Assembly (NCBI RefSeq): GCF_026745355.1
Contig: NC_079202.1
Span: forward strand, 7,413,629 to 7,477,628
Length of the DNA stretch: 64,000 nucleotides
Direction: 5' to 3'
DNA from: Beta vulgaris subsp. vulgaris
Taxonomy: Eukaryota; Streptophyta; Magnoliopsida; Caryophyllales; Amaranthaceae
The translations under genes and the position numbers were made by a program. Shown one piece after another: positions 44,514 through 55,884 of this stretch. Under the pieces are notes generated by a model. It ran no database searches, was not told where the DNA came from, and worked only from the letters and a program-made list of their open reading frames with translations. The stretch's first letter is position 1. Each line of letters starts with the position of its first letter.

Positions 44514-44540
44514 AAATAAGCTGGGGAGAACAGGCCCTTC

Positions 44541-47142
44541 ATCTGTTTCTAAATAAGTGCAATAGTTTGATATTTACGCTTGCCAAAATGTTAGTCATTA
44601 CAATCTCTATTATGTATTTGTAAACATTATAAAAATTGATATTATGAAATTATTCATTGAAACAATTCAATAAATATTTTATATGATCATTTTTGTTCTT
44701 ATATACTCCATTCATTTTCTTTTATTCTTCCTATTTGGAATCGGGGAAGAAATCAATGCAACTTAAAAAAAGGGTAATGTTCCACTATTTTAAATAAAAA
44801 CGAATTTAACTAAAAATAAAGATTTTAACCCTTTAGCAACCAATGACATAAAAATTTGAGGGCTAAAAGAGTAAACAATCACTACAAACTAGCGTTGAGT
44901 GTTGACACATCTATTAACCTTTGAGTTGCTCGATGTTAGGCAACTAATGAGATAAAAGTTTGAAGGGGAATATGTAAAAAAATGACTACTCAATAGTGTA
45001 AATACATTTACTGCAATTTAAAATTAATGAAAAATCTGATTCATAAATTACACTAATAGTATCAAAAGATTCGAAATAAGGAGCAACATATGGTAATAAA
45101 AAAACAACAAAAGAAAACAAATGAACTGTTAATATAAAAATATGGTCATTGATTTGAAAGGAAACAAATGAAATATGTATTACTTTCTCCGCTTTAGAAA
45201 AGACAATATTCTATTTTGTAACTAATTTATAAGTTTAGGGGCGTTTCTCCTCCTGTTACCCTTTGATTTCAGAGTGGAAGTGTTTAGACTTGTAGTTATC
45301 CAAACTTTGCTAGAACCATTAGATATTAATGGAAGAAATTAGACAAATTTGATAACATGGAAGTTTTGACCCATTTAACATCTCCAGAGTGTTTATATAG
45401 CAAGTACATGTAAGTAGCATCTATTATACTTCCTCCGTTTCTTTTTACTCGCTACACTTCTCATCTCACGGACTTCTAGGCAATTTTTGGAGAAGAGAGA
45501 GGTAGAGAGTAAAAAGAAAAGGGACCCATGTGAGAGGAGAGAGATAGAGAGAGTTTATTGCCCAAAAAAGAAGTGTAGCAAGTAATGTGAAACTTCCCGT
45601 AATGAAAAGTGTAGCGAGTAAAAAGAAACGGAGGAAGTAATTGTTTGGGACAATTTCAAATCATGTCTTATCAAAGACGGAAGGAAAACTTGAGAAAAGG
45701 TATGTCAAGATATATATAAATATTTATAAAAAAAATTAACTGTTATCCCCTCCTTTTTCCTCTCTCTTCTTTTCACAAAAAAATCTTAGATATTTTCGTC
45801 CATAGTAAGCCCCTATTTATCTCCTTTTTGCAGTTTCTAGTTTATTTTCTTATTTTTTTTAGTTTTTTTTACAGTTTTTAATAAGTCCCATCTGCGTGAT
45901 GATTTTAGGCTACGTTTGGAATATAAGTTGAAATACAACTAAAACTAATAAGGTAACTGAAAGGAGCTGAACTGATAAGGTAGTTGAAAATTTCAGCAAC
46001 TTATATTAAGATATTATATTTGATAGCAACTCAATTTCAGTCGATTTTCGAGCTTAAATTTTATTTAAACTCTTACCCCAAACACAACTATTTATTTTAG
46101 ATGACTTAAACTTTTAGCATATACTCATTTAACGTGACTTAAATGTGTTGTCAAATAGAGCCTAGCTTCCTTTATGGATTTTGTAGTCACCCCCTTCACG
46201 GTGGGTGTATTAGTTTGTTTTTTTTTGTGTTAGTGGGTATGAACCCTGTCTCTAGTTGAAGGTTGATTAGTTGATAGGATTTTGTGCGGGATTGCAATAG
46301 TGGTCAGTACTTCGCATATAATCGGTTGAATTTCATCTCTAGTTCTACATCAAAACTACATCAGATTGTTAGACCCCTCGTAGAAGGCTGCATTAGTCAG
46401 CGATGTGAAAGAGGGTATTTAGAAGTGTTAAATCTGCTCAACGATCATGATTTTGCCATATTAAAATTAAGCTTCTTTCAATTTGACTGTATTTTTTAGT
46501 GTTCAACTTCTATTGTAAATGTCATATGATTTCATATTAATGAATTTTCACTTTAAAAATATATATAAATATGTAAAATACTAGATCTTTTTGAGCTCTT
46601 AAGGTGAAGTACCCACCGCGCACAAGTCGATCCAACCTAGATTAACAAGCAAGCAAGAGTACTCCTATGTGTGGAAAGATAATGAAAATTTTCACGTATT
46701 TAATGTGATCGAGCGAGGTTTAATCTCACAACTTTGGAATACAAGAAAACCTTGGTCATTAGACCAAACTTTACTTATATATAAAGGTATATTATTGTTA
46801 TTTCATGGTACGATGAAGGGAGATCAATTAAGTGGGAATAAAGAGAATAGCTCAAATGAGTCATATGAGGTCTGATCACTATAATATATGATAGGAAGTG
46901 ATGCCACATGTCTATTATATAAGGCAATATGGGGGACACCTAAAAATAGAAAAAGAAAAAAAAGGTTAACTATCTACTTTAATTAATTAAGCAAAAAAAA
47001 AACTAAAATAATGTATCTTTATCTCTATTATATATGAATAATTTTATATACTTTGACACGCATAGAGTGTATATCAAACTAGTTGTCATTACTTCACCAC
47101 CTCAACTTCAATATAAAGGTAGAGGAATTAAGTATACTTTTG
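44541..47142. other. Stretch without a gene apart from one MITE
   Basis: AT-rich DNA with no recognisable protein domain. The only structure that I can delimit is the Stowaway MITE at 45429-45637. Short open frames at 46284-46499 and 46669-46875 show no similarity that I recognise and have no gene context. Confidence 0.4.
45429..45637. mobile_element. Stowaway MITE, 209 bp
   Basis: CTTCCTCCGTTTCTTTTTAC and its inverted partner (GTAAAAAGAAACGGAGGAAG), with TA on both sides (45427-45428, 45638-45639). It shares the inner CTCGCTACACTTC block with 6844-7911. Confidence 0.9.
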
Positions 47143-48512
47143 CGTAATGAACTTTGGATGAATTTGCAGTTTACTCACCCAAACTTTAAAAGTTGAAGTT
47201 TGCTCACCTAAAGTACAACGGTGCTAACTTTTCTGTTACTTCGAATTTAATATAAAAAAAATTGTGCGGCCCAAAAAATGAGACTAACAGTTATACTTTA
47301 GAAGACGGATATTTAATTCCCAATAGTAACTTAATGGCTATTTATGGTTCCAAAAAATGTGTTTTTTCTCCAAAATTTTCCAATTAAGGCCAATTTCTCC
47401 GATCCTTCTTTGTAATATCCCAAAAATTCAAACTTGTTAATTTTAATAATGAGCTTAAATAAATTGTTTGTAATTTATTTATTTAATCGCTTCTCTAATA
47501 TATTTGAAATAAAAATAAAATCATGTATTTGATAAAATAATATAAGTTAGTATGGTGCTATAATAAAAGAAAGTAGAAAAGTACTAATTTTATTAATAGC
47601 AAAAGAATTAGAAATTTTCCAAAAATGAAAAATCTTCATGACCACACAATTCATCTTCTTACTCAAGCTTTCTCTCATTGTTTTCCAAGACATTCTAGAA
47701 TACCTTAATCCCCAAGTATTCTTCAACATTAAGTATCTATTAGTTTGATAAAATTTAATTCTTGAATTTTACTATAAATAATATTCTAATTTCACTATTC
47801 ATTTCCACCCAAAAATCAGAAAGTTTCAAACACCAACTACCCACAACTCCGAACACCACCACCACGACCACCCGTCTGCCCCTTCCCCTGATCTTTCGCC
47901 CAGACCCCTCGCGCACCGTCGCCGACCAACCGCTATTAGCACCATCGCCTTCTCCTCCATCCCCTGTGCTACCCCGCTACACTCCTCTTCTCCTTCCTCT
48001 CTTTATCGCTGCCCCCCTCCCCCCCGAGCTCTCTCCTCCTCAGCCCACAACTGAAATTGCTACTACTAATTATTAATGTTAAAGTGTATATTTAATATGG
48101 AGTTAAGTATAAGTCCATTTTTAGGTGTATGGAGTTAAGTATATATATTGCGACTGAAACCCCTTAGGTGTATGGAGTTAAGTCTACTACTAATATAAGT
48201 CCACTTTTAGAAATAAATATACACTTTGCAGATTTGATGGAGTAGTTAATAAAAATTTTCATTTTCCTGTCCGAAAAAAGAAAAGAAATGAGGAGAGAGA
48301 TAATTGATAGGATAATGGGTAAAAAAAGTGTGGGGATTAAAATGCTCATTTATTACACCTTTCTAGATTCTTGTGCGTTTCATTATTTTAATTAAATATC
48401 AGAAAGTTAGTGAAAGTTAGTGGGCCATATTAACAAAAAAATTTTGGGTGAGCAAACTGCAACTTTTAAAGTTTGGGTAAATAAACTGTAAATACATCCA
48501 AAGTTTAGTACC
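47143..48512. mobile_element. Long-terminal-inverted-repeat element, about 1.37 kb
   Basis: 47144-47215 (ending AAAGTTGAAGTTTGCTCACC) and the reverse complement of 48440-48512 match over about 70 bp, including CCAAACTTTAAAAGTTG. Weaker pairing continues inwards around GGCCCA blocks. Long TIRs suggest a Mutator-like non-autonomous element, but I find no 9-bp target duplication. The interior holds a CCT/CCG-rich segment (47820-48050) and no transposase. Confidence 0.55.
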
Positions 48513-48515
48513 TAA

Positions 48516-48824
48516 CAGTGTGTTCGGTTCATTTTTAGTAAAGGAAAGAAAGGGAAGAGAAAGGAAGGGAAGAGAAAGGAAAAGAATGGAAGAGAAAGGA
48601 AAAAAACCTTAATTTCCCATGTTTGGTATAAATTTTCTCTTTCCTTCCGAATTCCCCCGCTTTTGGGAGAAAAGGAAAGTGAAATTTTATTAAAGAGTCT
48701 TTCCTTCTAATTCCTCCCATTTCCTTTCACTTAATTTTTTTTTAATGAACCAAATATTGGAAAGTAATAAATTTTCTTCCACTTCCTTTCCTTTCCTTCC
48801 AAATTCCTTCTACCAAACAAACTG
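48516..48824. mobile_element. Tourist-like MITE with TAA duplication, 309 bp
   Basis: CAGTGTGTTCGGTTCATTTT and the reverse complement of the right end (CAGTTTGTTTGGTAGAAGGA) pair. TAA is on both sides (48513-48515, 48825-48827). The interior is GGAAAG/CTTTCC-rich and self-complementary. Confidence 0.7.
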
Positions 48825-48838
48825 TAAAAATATACTTA

Positions 48839-49136
48839 GGGTCCGTTTGGTTGGAAATATTTTAGGCTTGGAAACGGATTGAGGTAACACACTCCCTTAT
48901 TTTATGTTTGGTTGGGTTATCCATTTTTTTCACTCCCTTACTACCCCAATTTTGATTCCCCCATCTTGAAACCCTCCTCACACCATAGGAAACAAAAAGT
49001 AAGGGAGTCATTAGGCCAATGATTCCATTCCTACATCAAAACAAACAAGTGTCTAAAGTAACACATTCCATTTCCATTCCATCATTTCATCCCATTCCAT
49101 TCCGTTTCCATTCCTTATTTTGAACCAAACGACCCC
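48839..49136. mobile_element. Tourist-like MITE with TTA duplication, 298 bp
   Basis: GGGTCCGTTTGGTTGGAA and the reverse complement of the right end (GGGGTCGTTTGGTTCAAA) pair. TTA is on both sides (48836-48838, 49137-49139). The terminus and target are of PIF/Harbinger (Tourist) type. Confidence 0.8.
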
Positions 49137-49403
49137 TTAATAGAGTAAGGTAGAGTATGATGTATGCACTAGCCAATAGATTTGAATCGGATAATTGATC
49201 TACTAGTATAGCATTTTCCTACCAACCCCAAGAAAACTAAAATGATGAAAATAAAATATATATATATTTTTTTTTTAAAAAAAGACGAGATCTTATTGGA
49301 GCTTAATATCTTTTCTTCTTCGTTCTTTTTTTGGGTATACATCATATCTTCTATTTAAAGAGAGGGCATTGTCCAATAAAACAGCAGGCACCTTTTAGTA
49401 GTG

Positions 49404-49412
49404 CATAAATAC
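49404..49412 (+). promoter_or_regulatory. Candidate TATA box of the 49709 gene
   Basis: CATAAATAC lies about 300 bp before the start codon, downstream of the two Tourist MITEs and followed by a pyrimidine-rich, ATG-poor leader (49480-49560). The assignment rests on position and sequence only. Confidence 0.4.
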
Positions 49413-49708
49413 TTAGACTTATGACACCTCCATTGTTTAGGGTTCCGAATAACCCAATTACATCTTTTTGTGCATATTCGCATTATTCCTTCTCCTTCAC
49501 CTTCTGCTTCACCTTCTCCTTAACTTAACCAATCTGATTCATTCCTTACCCTCTTTTAACATAAATTTTGATTCCATTTTATGCTTATCATACAAACACC
49601 TATCTTTTATCGTTCTGATAATACAAAAAAAACCAAGCAAACTAAATTCAGCCAATAATTTAACTGATTCCTATTGAAATCAAACAAAATAAGCTATAGT
49701 ATATACTA

Positions 49709-50228
49709 ATGGCGTTATTGCTTAATGATCCATCTCTCTCTCCCAACAAGCAAATTAAAAACCCGAAGCGAAAAACTCACCATCTTTACCAGCAACACCA
49801 TTATCGCCACCAAGCAGCTCGTCTGCCCACTATTTCGAGGCAGTCGAGCTGCAGTACTACATCTGCACCACCTCCACATGTACAGTTGGAGATGGTGCAT
49901 GCATCAGTTGCATCAGGAGGTGTGTTTTTTAATCACTATCCTAACCAATTTTCTCTATCTTCCTCTCTCCCACCAATCTTACCTACTTACTATCAACATC
50001 ATCATCATCATCATCAACAACAACAACCAAAAATCAATCCACTACACCCACATCATCAGCCACCTCTCCTCCCTCTCCCCGCCGCCGTCTCGAAACCCAC
50101 TTTCCACTCTCTCCCTCCGCTCTCTCGCGGCCACTCTCTTTCTCCTCCAGGTCCTAGAAAAACAAAGAGATCAACTCCTCAAAACAACTTCAAGAAAGAA
50201 AACAACAACAACAATAACAACAACAATT

Positions 50229-50279
<51 letters not shown>

Positions 50280-50647
50280 TTCGTAGCAAAGAGTTGCTTG
50301 ATGTAAAAACTAAAGCAACAAAAGATCCGAGTAACGGATCATTGCTTGAGGGTGAAGCCAAAGAGGTGAGCCGCCGGAGCGAGCCGAGAAGCGGTCCGAC
50401 CCGGGTTTTGCTGGATTTTAAGAATGAAGTTGCTGCTGCTGATGATGATGATATTAAGATAATAGGCACGAAGTTTACAACACCTTTAGTTATCAGTCTC
50501 TCTCCTCCACCAAGTAGCCTGCCTTTACCGAGGTTTCCATTAAAAAAGCTGCAGCTAAATAAGTTAAGCTGCAATGCGGAGGCTGTTGCGGGTGAGGTTG
50601 ATTCGGGCGCAACAGACAACCTTTGCCGGTTGCTCAAACTTCGGTGA
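49709..50647 (+). CDS. Low-complexity plant protein with a PNRC-like proline motif, 312 aa
   Basis: A single uninterrupted frame from MALLLNDPSLSPNKQ to a TGA at 50645-50647. The amino third is basic and Pro/Ser/His-rich, with a poly-His run followed by poly-Gln (about residues 95-105). Residues 165-190 are asparagine apart from one tyrosine (174). Then comes a charged part with AAADDDDIKIIGTKFTTP. The end carries SPPPSSLPLPRF at residues 265-276 and TDNLCRLLKLR at the C-terminus. G-x-F followed by SPxPSxLPxP resembles the motif of PNRC-type proteins, which in animals bind the decapping activator DCP1. Plant proteins with this arrangement exist but their role is poorly known, so a role in mRNA decay is inference. 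No signal peptide or membrane segment. Frame integrity and the absence of TE similarity make it the one convincing host gene here. Confidence 0.8.
50201..50278 (+). repeat. (AAC)n microsatellite coding for poly-asparagine
   Basis: A near-perfect AAC run of about 78 bp inside the 49709 gene, with three AAT or TAC variants near its start. Such a pure trinucleotide run is expected to vary in length between individuals. Confidence 0.9.
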
Positions 50648-51875
50648 GGTGGTCAACTTTTCTAGTATATGATTCTTGCGTGTTTGGTTACGTTGGAATA
50701 TTAATTATGGTGGTCTAAGAAATAAAATAAAATAATTGACTAGTAATACTTAATTAAGAAGTATGTAGATAAATTAAGGGCTCAAATCCTCTATTATGCA
50801 TAATATTGAGAGAAAATAGGGTCCACAATTTTTTTATAGTCCCTATTCTTCTTTTAATGTTGTGCATATGTTTTTAAAAATAGAGGATTTAGAATAAGAA
50901 GTAAGAGTATTTAATTATGGTATGTATTTTTTCCTATCCTTGAACCTTTTTTAAGTTCTTTTTTTAAATGTGTATGTGGAAGTTGATGGTTTGTCATTTG
51001 TGATCACTACAAGATATTTTTGAGTTGTGGTGTAGCATTAAGCTTTCCTATTATTATTTAGTAAATTTCTACTTGTTCTTATTAAGGTTATTATTTACTT
51101 AGTGATAACTACTTTGTACTATTATATATTGCTCAATAAGAAAATTGTATTGTATGATTTTACATTTTTGTGCCCCTTGGTTCGTTTTCAAGTTAAGATG
51201 AATTTTCTTTATTTAACTATACTCTATATATGCATGTATAACAAAACGACACATAAAATTACATATTCTAATTATATATACAAGTGTTCACCTAAATTCA
51301 ACAGAATAGAAGAAGACTAAACTACACATAATTAAACAATTGTGCAATAAACAAGAAAATCATCCTTGGATCTCAGACCATATATAGATGCTACAAATAT
51401 TACAATTTACCCATGGGATATTCTAATGAGAACATATGTACATGCAAGAAAGTTCAATGATTTCTGTTTTCACCCCCTTGAACTTGGAGCTTTTGTAAGT
51501 ATATGTTCCTAATTTGAGAGGGATACGATTTTGATGGTGCTCACTTGGAGAGCTTGATACTAAATCTGCTAGATGCCTGAAAGACTTAATGTGTATGGTG
51601 TTGATAAGAGCTTCTGTAACACCTCTAATTTTGGTGCCCGTTTTGGCACCGTGGCATTGGCGGCTAGTCGATCCATGGTGATCACTAGCGCTTGAATCTT
51701 GGTTGTCCCGTAACGCACAGTATTTGGACTCCTATGGGGGTGTTCTAGTGAGTCCTTTCTTTGTGAAGAGTGTAAGGACAATAGCAAGGATGAGATAATC
51801 TGATGTGAGTTATCAATACTGTTGTGTTGCAGTTGTAGGTTGGCAGCTTGAAGGTTCCACCTTTTGAATTTGTTA
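50648..51875. other. 3' flank of the 49709 gene and a non-genic stretch
   Basis: AATAAAATAAAATAATT at about 50720-50736 could serve as a polyadenylation signal. Further on I see no coding region. A segment beginning TGTAACACCTCTAATTTTGG (about 51615) resembles the start of some plant LTRs, but no partner is visible in the window. Confidence 0.4.
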
Positions 51876-52081
51876 CAATATTTTGTAATGCCTTACAGCC
51901 CTATCATGTTCCCTTATATATAGAGGAACCCTAGGTGTGTTTACAAACCCTAGAAAGATATTACACATGATATAGGTACAAGACAAAATAGACTAAAGTA
52001 TCAAATGTTAGGCACATGCTGCTATCTAGCTGAATACAACTGATACCTTTAGTTAGCATAATAACTAAGCTACTGTTTACA
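51876..52081 (-). repeat. 3' LTR (part) of the Copia element
   Basis: On the minus strand a purine-rich tract (TTGAGAGGGAG) is followed at once by TGTAAACAGTAGC, the usual PPT-to-LTR step, so the LTR begins at 52081. A TATA-like CTATATATAAGG lies at about 51912-51923. The left limit is uncertain and could extend to about 51600. Confidence 0.6.
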
Positions 52082-52082
52082 C

Positions 52083-52454
52083 TCCCTCTCAAGATGCGAA
52101 TGTGAAGGAATGAACAGTCCCATCTTGCTGAGAATCTTATTATGTTGATGTGCTAGTAGAGCTTTTGTAAGAACATTAGCTAGCTGCTCTTTAGAAGGAA
52201 CATAGGAGGTGTCTATCAGCCCTTGATCCACTTTTTTCTCGAATGAAATGTCAATCCACTTCAATGTATTTTGTCCTTTCATGATATACTAGGTTAGTAG
52301 ATATATACAGAGCTGCTTGATTATCACACTTCAAGGCTGCAGCTGGCATTTTCTTAAGGTGAAGTTCCTTGAAGAGACTCATCAGCCATGTTACTTCACA
52401 TGTGGTTAATGTCATGGCTCTGTACTCAACTTCAGCTGAGGACCTGGCTACCAC
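52083..52454 (-). pseudogene. Copia RNase H domain
   Basis: [20 protein letters not shown], then [20 protein letters not shown], then [15 protein letters not shown] and EQLANVLTKAL: the standard Copia RNase H motifs in order, spread over two frames. It would degrade the RNA strand during reverse transcription. Confidence 0.85.
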
Positions 52455-52728
52455 TCCCTGCTTCTTTCTTTTCCAAGATATGGGTGAAGATCCTAGAAGA
52501 ACATAATATCCAGTTATGGATCTTCTAGAGAAAGGACATGATGCCCAATCAGAGTTATAGTAGGCTGTTAGCTTGGATGTGTTGTGACTAGAAGAAGAAT
52601 ACCTTGAGATGGGGATTGTTAAATGTATCTTAGCACCCTCCTGGCTGCTTGCATATGCACTGAGGTAGGTTGTTGCATAAATGGACTGAGAAGCTGAACA
52701 TCAAAAGTGACATCAAGCTTGGATATGG

Positions 52729-53610
52729 TTAAGCATATGTCAGTTGACCAACTAGCCTTCTAAAAGTGTTAGGACTTGCAATGGTACTCCCTTCGTCATG
52801 TTCAAGCTTTATATGCACATCTATGGGAAGTTCTAAAGATTTTTGTTTGTCAACACCATATTCCTTCAGGAGATCTAAGGCATACTTTCTTTGAGAAATG
52901 AAAATGCCTTGAGATTCTCTTGAAAATTCCATTCCTAGGAAGTAACTGAGATCTCCCGAGTCCTTCATATGAAATTGTGAGCACAATAAACTCTTAACTT
53001 TGTTTATTGCCTTGATACAATTGTCAATGATAATTAAGTCATCCACATAGACAAGTATAGCTGCGAAAGTGGTGTCAGTCTCTTCAATGAAGAGATCAGA
53101 GTGATCTGCCTGAGATTGAGTGAAACCAAATGATAACAGAGCCCTAGGCAACTTTGCAAACCATTATCAAGGGGCTTGTTTAAGCCCATATAATGCTTTC
53201 TTCAACTTGCAAACTTGTTGTTGTGTGGCACACTCCCTCTGACTTAAGGAAGAGCTAGAAATCTTATAGCCTAGAGGAATATGCATATAGATTTCTTCTT
53301 TAAGTTCACCATGTAGGAATGCATTTTACACATCCATTTATACAGGTGTGCCATTGATTCATGGCAGCAACAACAAGTAATGCTCTAATAGTGCTCATCT
53401 TAGCCACATGAGCATAGGTTTGAGTGTATTCCACCATTTTCTTTAATTACAACCTTGAATAACAAGCCTAGCTTTCTTCCTTTCTGCACTGCCATCTGCT
53501 TAATACTTAGTCTTATACACCCATCTGCATCCAATTGCTTTCCTTCCAGGAGGCGGGGAAGTAATTTCCCAAGTATTGTTCTCTTCTAGAGCTTGAAGTT
53601 TTTTACGCAT
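52729..53610 (-). pseudogene. Copia reverse transcriptase
   Basis: The domain opens ALEENNTWEITSPPPGRKAI (about 53600-53540) followed by GCRWVYKTKY. It continues through broken frames to FGFTQSQADHSDLFI and ILVYVDDLIIID (the YVDD catalytic box, about 53080-53040), then KDSGDLSYFLGMEFSRESQG. At least three frameshifts or stops lie between 53500 and 53150. Confidence 0.85.
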
Positions 53611-54240
53611 TACATACACCCAGCATGGCTGTGTTACAACTTCATAGTAAGAACTAGGCTCTTCTGACTCCACAATCCTACCCACCACATTGGCAAAGTG
53701 TTCACTCACACCTGTTGTAGCTGTAGGAGTAGCTTCTACTGCTTGATTAATAGTTTGAGTGTGAGAAATGACAAAGTCATTCAACCAAGTAGGTGTTCTG
53801 GTTGGCCTACTAGATCTTTTGAGAGGTGTATGGATTTTAGGAGGTTGAGGAGCTGTGATTTGGGTTGTGTTTGGTTGAGTATGCGTGGTTTTGATTGTGT
53901 TTGGTTCATATATGAATAGTATTAGAGGTATCAGGTTGGGTAGTAGAAGGTTTTGTTTGAGTTTCATGTCCATAAGTTAGATTGTGGAGATCAAGAGGAA
54001 GGGGATGAAATGATTTGGTTGATTTGTTTGCATAGGGAATATGTGTTCATAGAACTTGAGATCTCTAGAAACAAATTACTGCTTAGTGAGCATATTTTCA
54101 ACCTTGTAACCTTTTTGGGTGGTAGGATATCCTAGAAAGATACAAGGGACAACCTTGACAATAAACTTATCTTTGTTTCTGTCAGGATTATAAGTTATAG
54201 CCAAACAACCAAATGACCTGAGTTGAGAGTAATTAATACA

Positions 54241-54830
54241 TCATCTCATAGGGTGTTTTGTTGTTAAAACACTTGAAGGCAACCTTTTTATGATGTAGGC
54301 TGTTGTCATCAAATAATCAGCCCAATAAGCTAAGGGCAAGCCTGCTTCAAATCTCAAGGCTTTGCTTATTTCAAGCAAGTGCCTATGTTTTCTTTCCACC
54401 ATACCATTTTGTTGTGGTTTGTCAACACAACTAATTTGGTGTCTAATTCCCTTTTCAGGAACAATGAATACATGCTTGATCTTTAAATTCCAAAACATTG
54501 CCTGATCTTATGATTTTTACATTTCTATCAAACTAATTTCTAACATAAGTAGTGCAAAAATTCTTGATAGTAGTAAAAGACTCAGAGTTGAATTTGAGTC
54601 GATGAACCCATGTTGCCCTAGTATATATACTTATCCACAATTGTCAAGAAAAATATGTATTTTCCCTTACATGAAACCCTATAAGGTCCCCATATATCTA
54701 TGTGAATAAGTCAAATGGTCCTACCAATGTGGTGTTGCTTTAGGAAAAGGTGATTTTGTGAGTTTGGCCATAAGACAAGAGAGGCAGGTTTCATTGTGAG
54801 CATTTTTTACTAGCTCTTTAAGGTATGGAT
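54241..54830 (-). pseudogene. Copia integrase
   Basis: The reading begins with a zinc-binding half-motif (ETCLSCLMAKLTKSPF), then HIDIWGPY-like and FLTIVDKY-like segments with stops. It ends with an open frame (54498-54241) containing [20 protein letters not shown] and [20 protein letters not shown]. The PQQNG-vER block with its glutamate is the third catalytic position of the DDE core. Confidence 0.8.
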
Positions 54831-55219
54831 GTGTTTGATATTATCCGTGGAAGTGTGTACCAACCTAACATGCTAGATAGAGTAATCAGACAATTTAGCA
54901 TTCATAGAAGACAAATCATTGCAAAGTTGATCATCATTCAAAGTAACTAATGATGAATTAATTACATCAAACTCATTGTTTTTAGTACTATAAGCTACAT
55001 TTGGTTCAACTAAATGGGTAACAATTGCCTTAGAGATTCTAGGAGCAGCTTTGTACTTGTTTTCTTGAGATTGGTTAGATTTGGTTAAGGATCTTGTATA
55101 TGGTGTTGGGCTGATTTTGAAGGTAGTAAAGACCACCAGTGGCATTACCAATTCCCTTAATTCTATGTGTTGTGTAGTCTTGCATAACATAATAGTCTTT
55201 ATGAAATAAAACACAACAA

Positions 55220-55868
55220 TTATATATCATGTTCATTCAACTTTTGTACAGATAAAAGATTTTGTTTAAACTCAGGTACATATAGTACATTCTTGAGTTC
55301 ATTTCCAACATTTCTCAGCCACATGAGTTCGATCCGCTTCTTGCACACAGTACAAAAAAGTTTTGACTCATTTTTGTTGTATTCATTCTTGTTGTACAAG
55401 GCTATTCCCACGTTTTCGTCTTTCTCCTTCCCCAATACTTCATTTTGAGATTCTTCCTGCTGTGTCATGGACACAGATGTGTCTACATTATGCAGAGGAT
55501 TCATGAGTAAGATATGACTCCTCAGACTTCCATATTCAAGGTCCAGTCCATTTAAGAAATAAAACAGCCTTTGCTCCCTTTTTGTTGATTCCTCCACATA
55601 AGCTGTCACTTGAGCAGTAACATTAGTGACAGCAGGATAGTTATTTAAGGACTCTATTTCCTCCCATAAGATCTAGACTCTCATCTCTATGTAGAACTCA
55701 TAAATAAGTCTTTCATTTTGTTTGACCTCATAAGTATTCTTGTTCAGCCTGTACTTTCTACTCCCATTACTCACTGTAACATGCTCAAATTACTCCAAAT
55801 TTCTTTGGCTCACTTGATATACAAGTCAGACCTTCTCAATGTTTCAGTCATGTTGTTGAAAATCCCAA
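55220..55868 (-). pseudogene. Copia gag fragment fused to the pre-integrase remnant
   Basis: Gag-type blocks are visible: LRRSDLYIK (followed by an in-frame TGA), AKEIWSNL, then RLFYFLNGLDLEYGSLRSHI and VSMTQQEES. The first half of a zinc knuckle (LFCTVCKK) is followed almost at once by ELKNVLYVPEFKQNLLSVQK, which normally lies after the protease. The rest of the knuckle and the aspartic protease are therefore deleted. Confidence 0.8.
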
Positions 55869-55884
55869 GCCTAGTAGAAATAAG

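Larger units (their letters stand above)
39465..44537. mobile_element. PIF/Harbinger element, 5073 bp, with a duplicated right terminus
   Basis: GGGCCTGTTCTC at 39465 and its inverted copy GAGAACAGGCCC ending 44537 are flanked by TTC on both sides (39462-39464, 44538-44540). A second right terminus lies inside, ending at 44261. Its reverse complement matches the left end over 40 bp with about four differences, better than the outer one. Two genes on the minus strand encode a HARBI1-type DDE nuclease and a MYB/SANT-like protein, the two-gene plan of plant PIF/Harbinger elements. Pentamer arrays (CTGAA)n lie at 39490-39612 and 44332-44513. Confidence 0.85.
52082..55868 (-). mobile_element. Ty1/Copia retrotransposon, decayed, gag cut by CACTA element 4
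   Basis: Right to left: gag (55868-55340), a short remnant of the pre-integrase region (55310-55220), integrase (54830-54241), a Thr/Pro-rich linker (53973-53600), reverse transcriptase (53560-52729), RNase H (52454-52083), PPT and LTR. This domain order, with integrase before RT, defines Copia. The 5' part of gag and the 5' LTR are missing because the CACTA end begins at about 55869; if the insertion was simple they should reappear to the right of this window. Confidence 0.85.

Noticed and set aside
49725..50306. Alternative plus-strand frame of 193 residues within the host gene
   Set aside because: It consists of poly-Thr/Ile from the same AAC run in another frame; the 312-residue frame has coherent composition and a conserved-looking C-terminus.
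51615..51790. LTR of a second retrotransposon starting TGTAACACC
   Set aside because: There is no second LTR, primer-binding site or internal domain to support it; it may simply be part of the Copia LTR or its flank.
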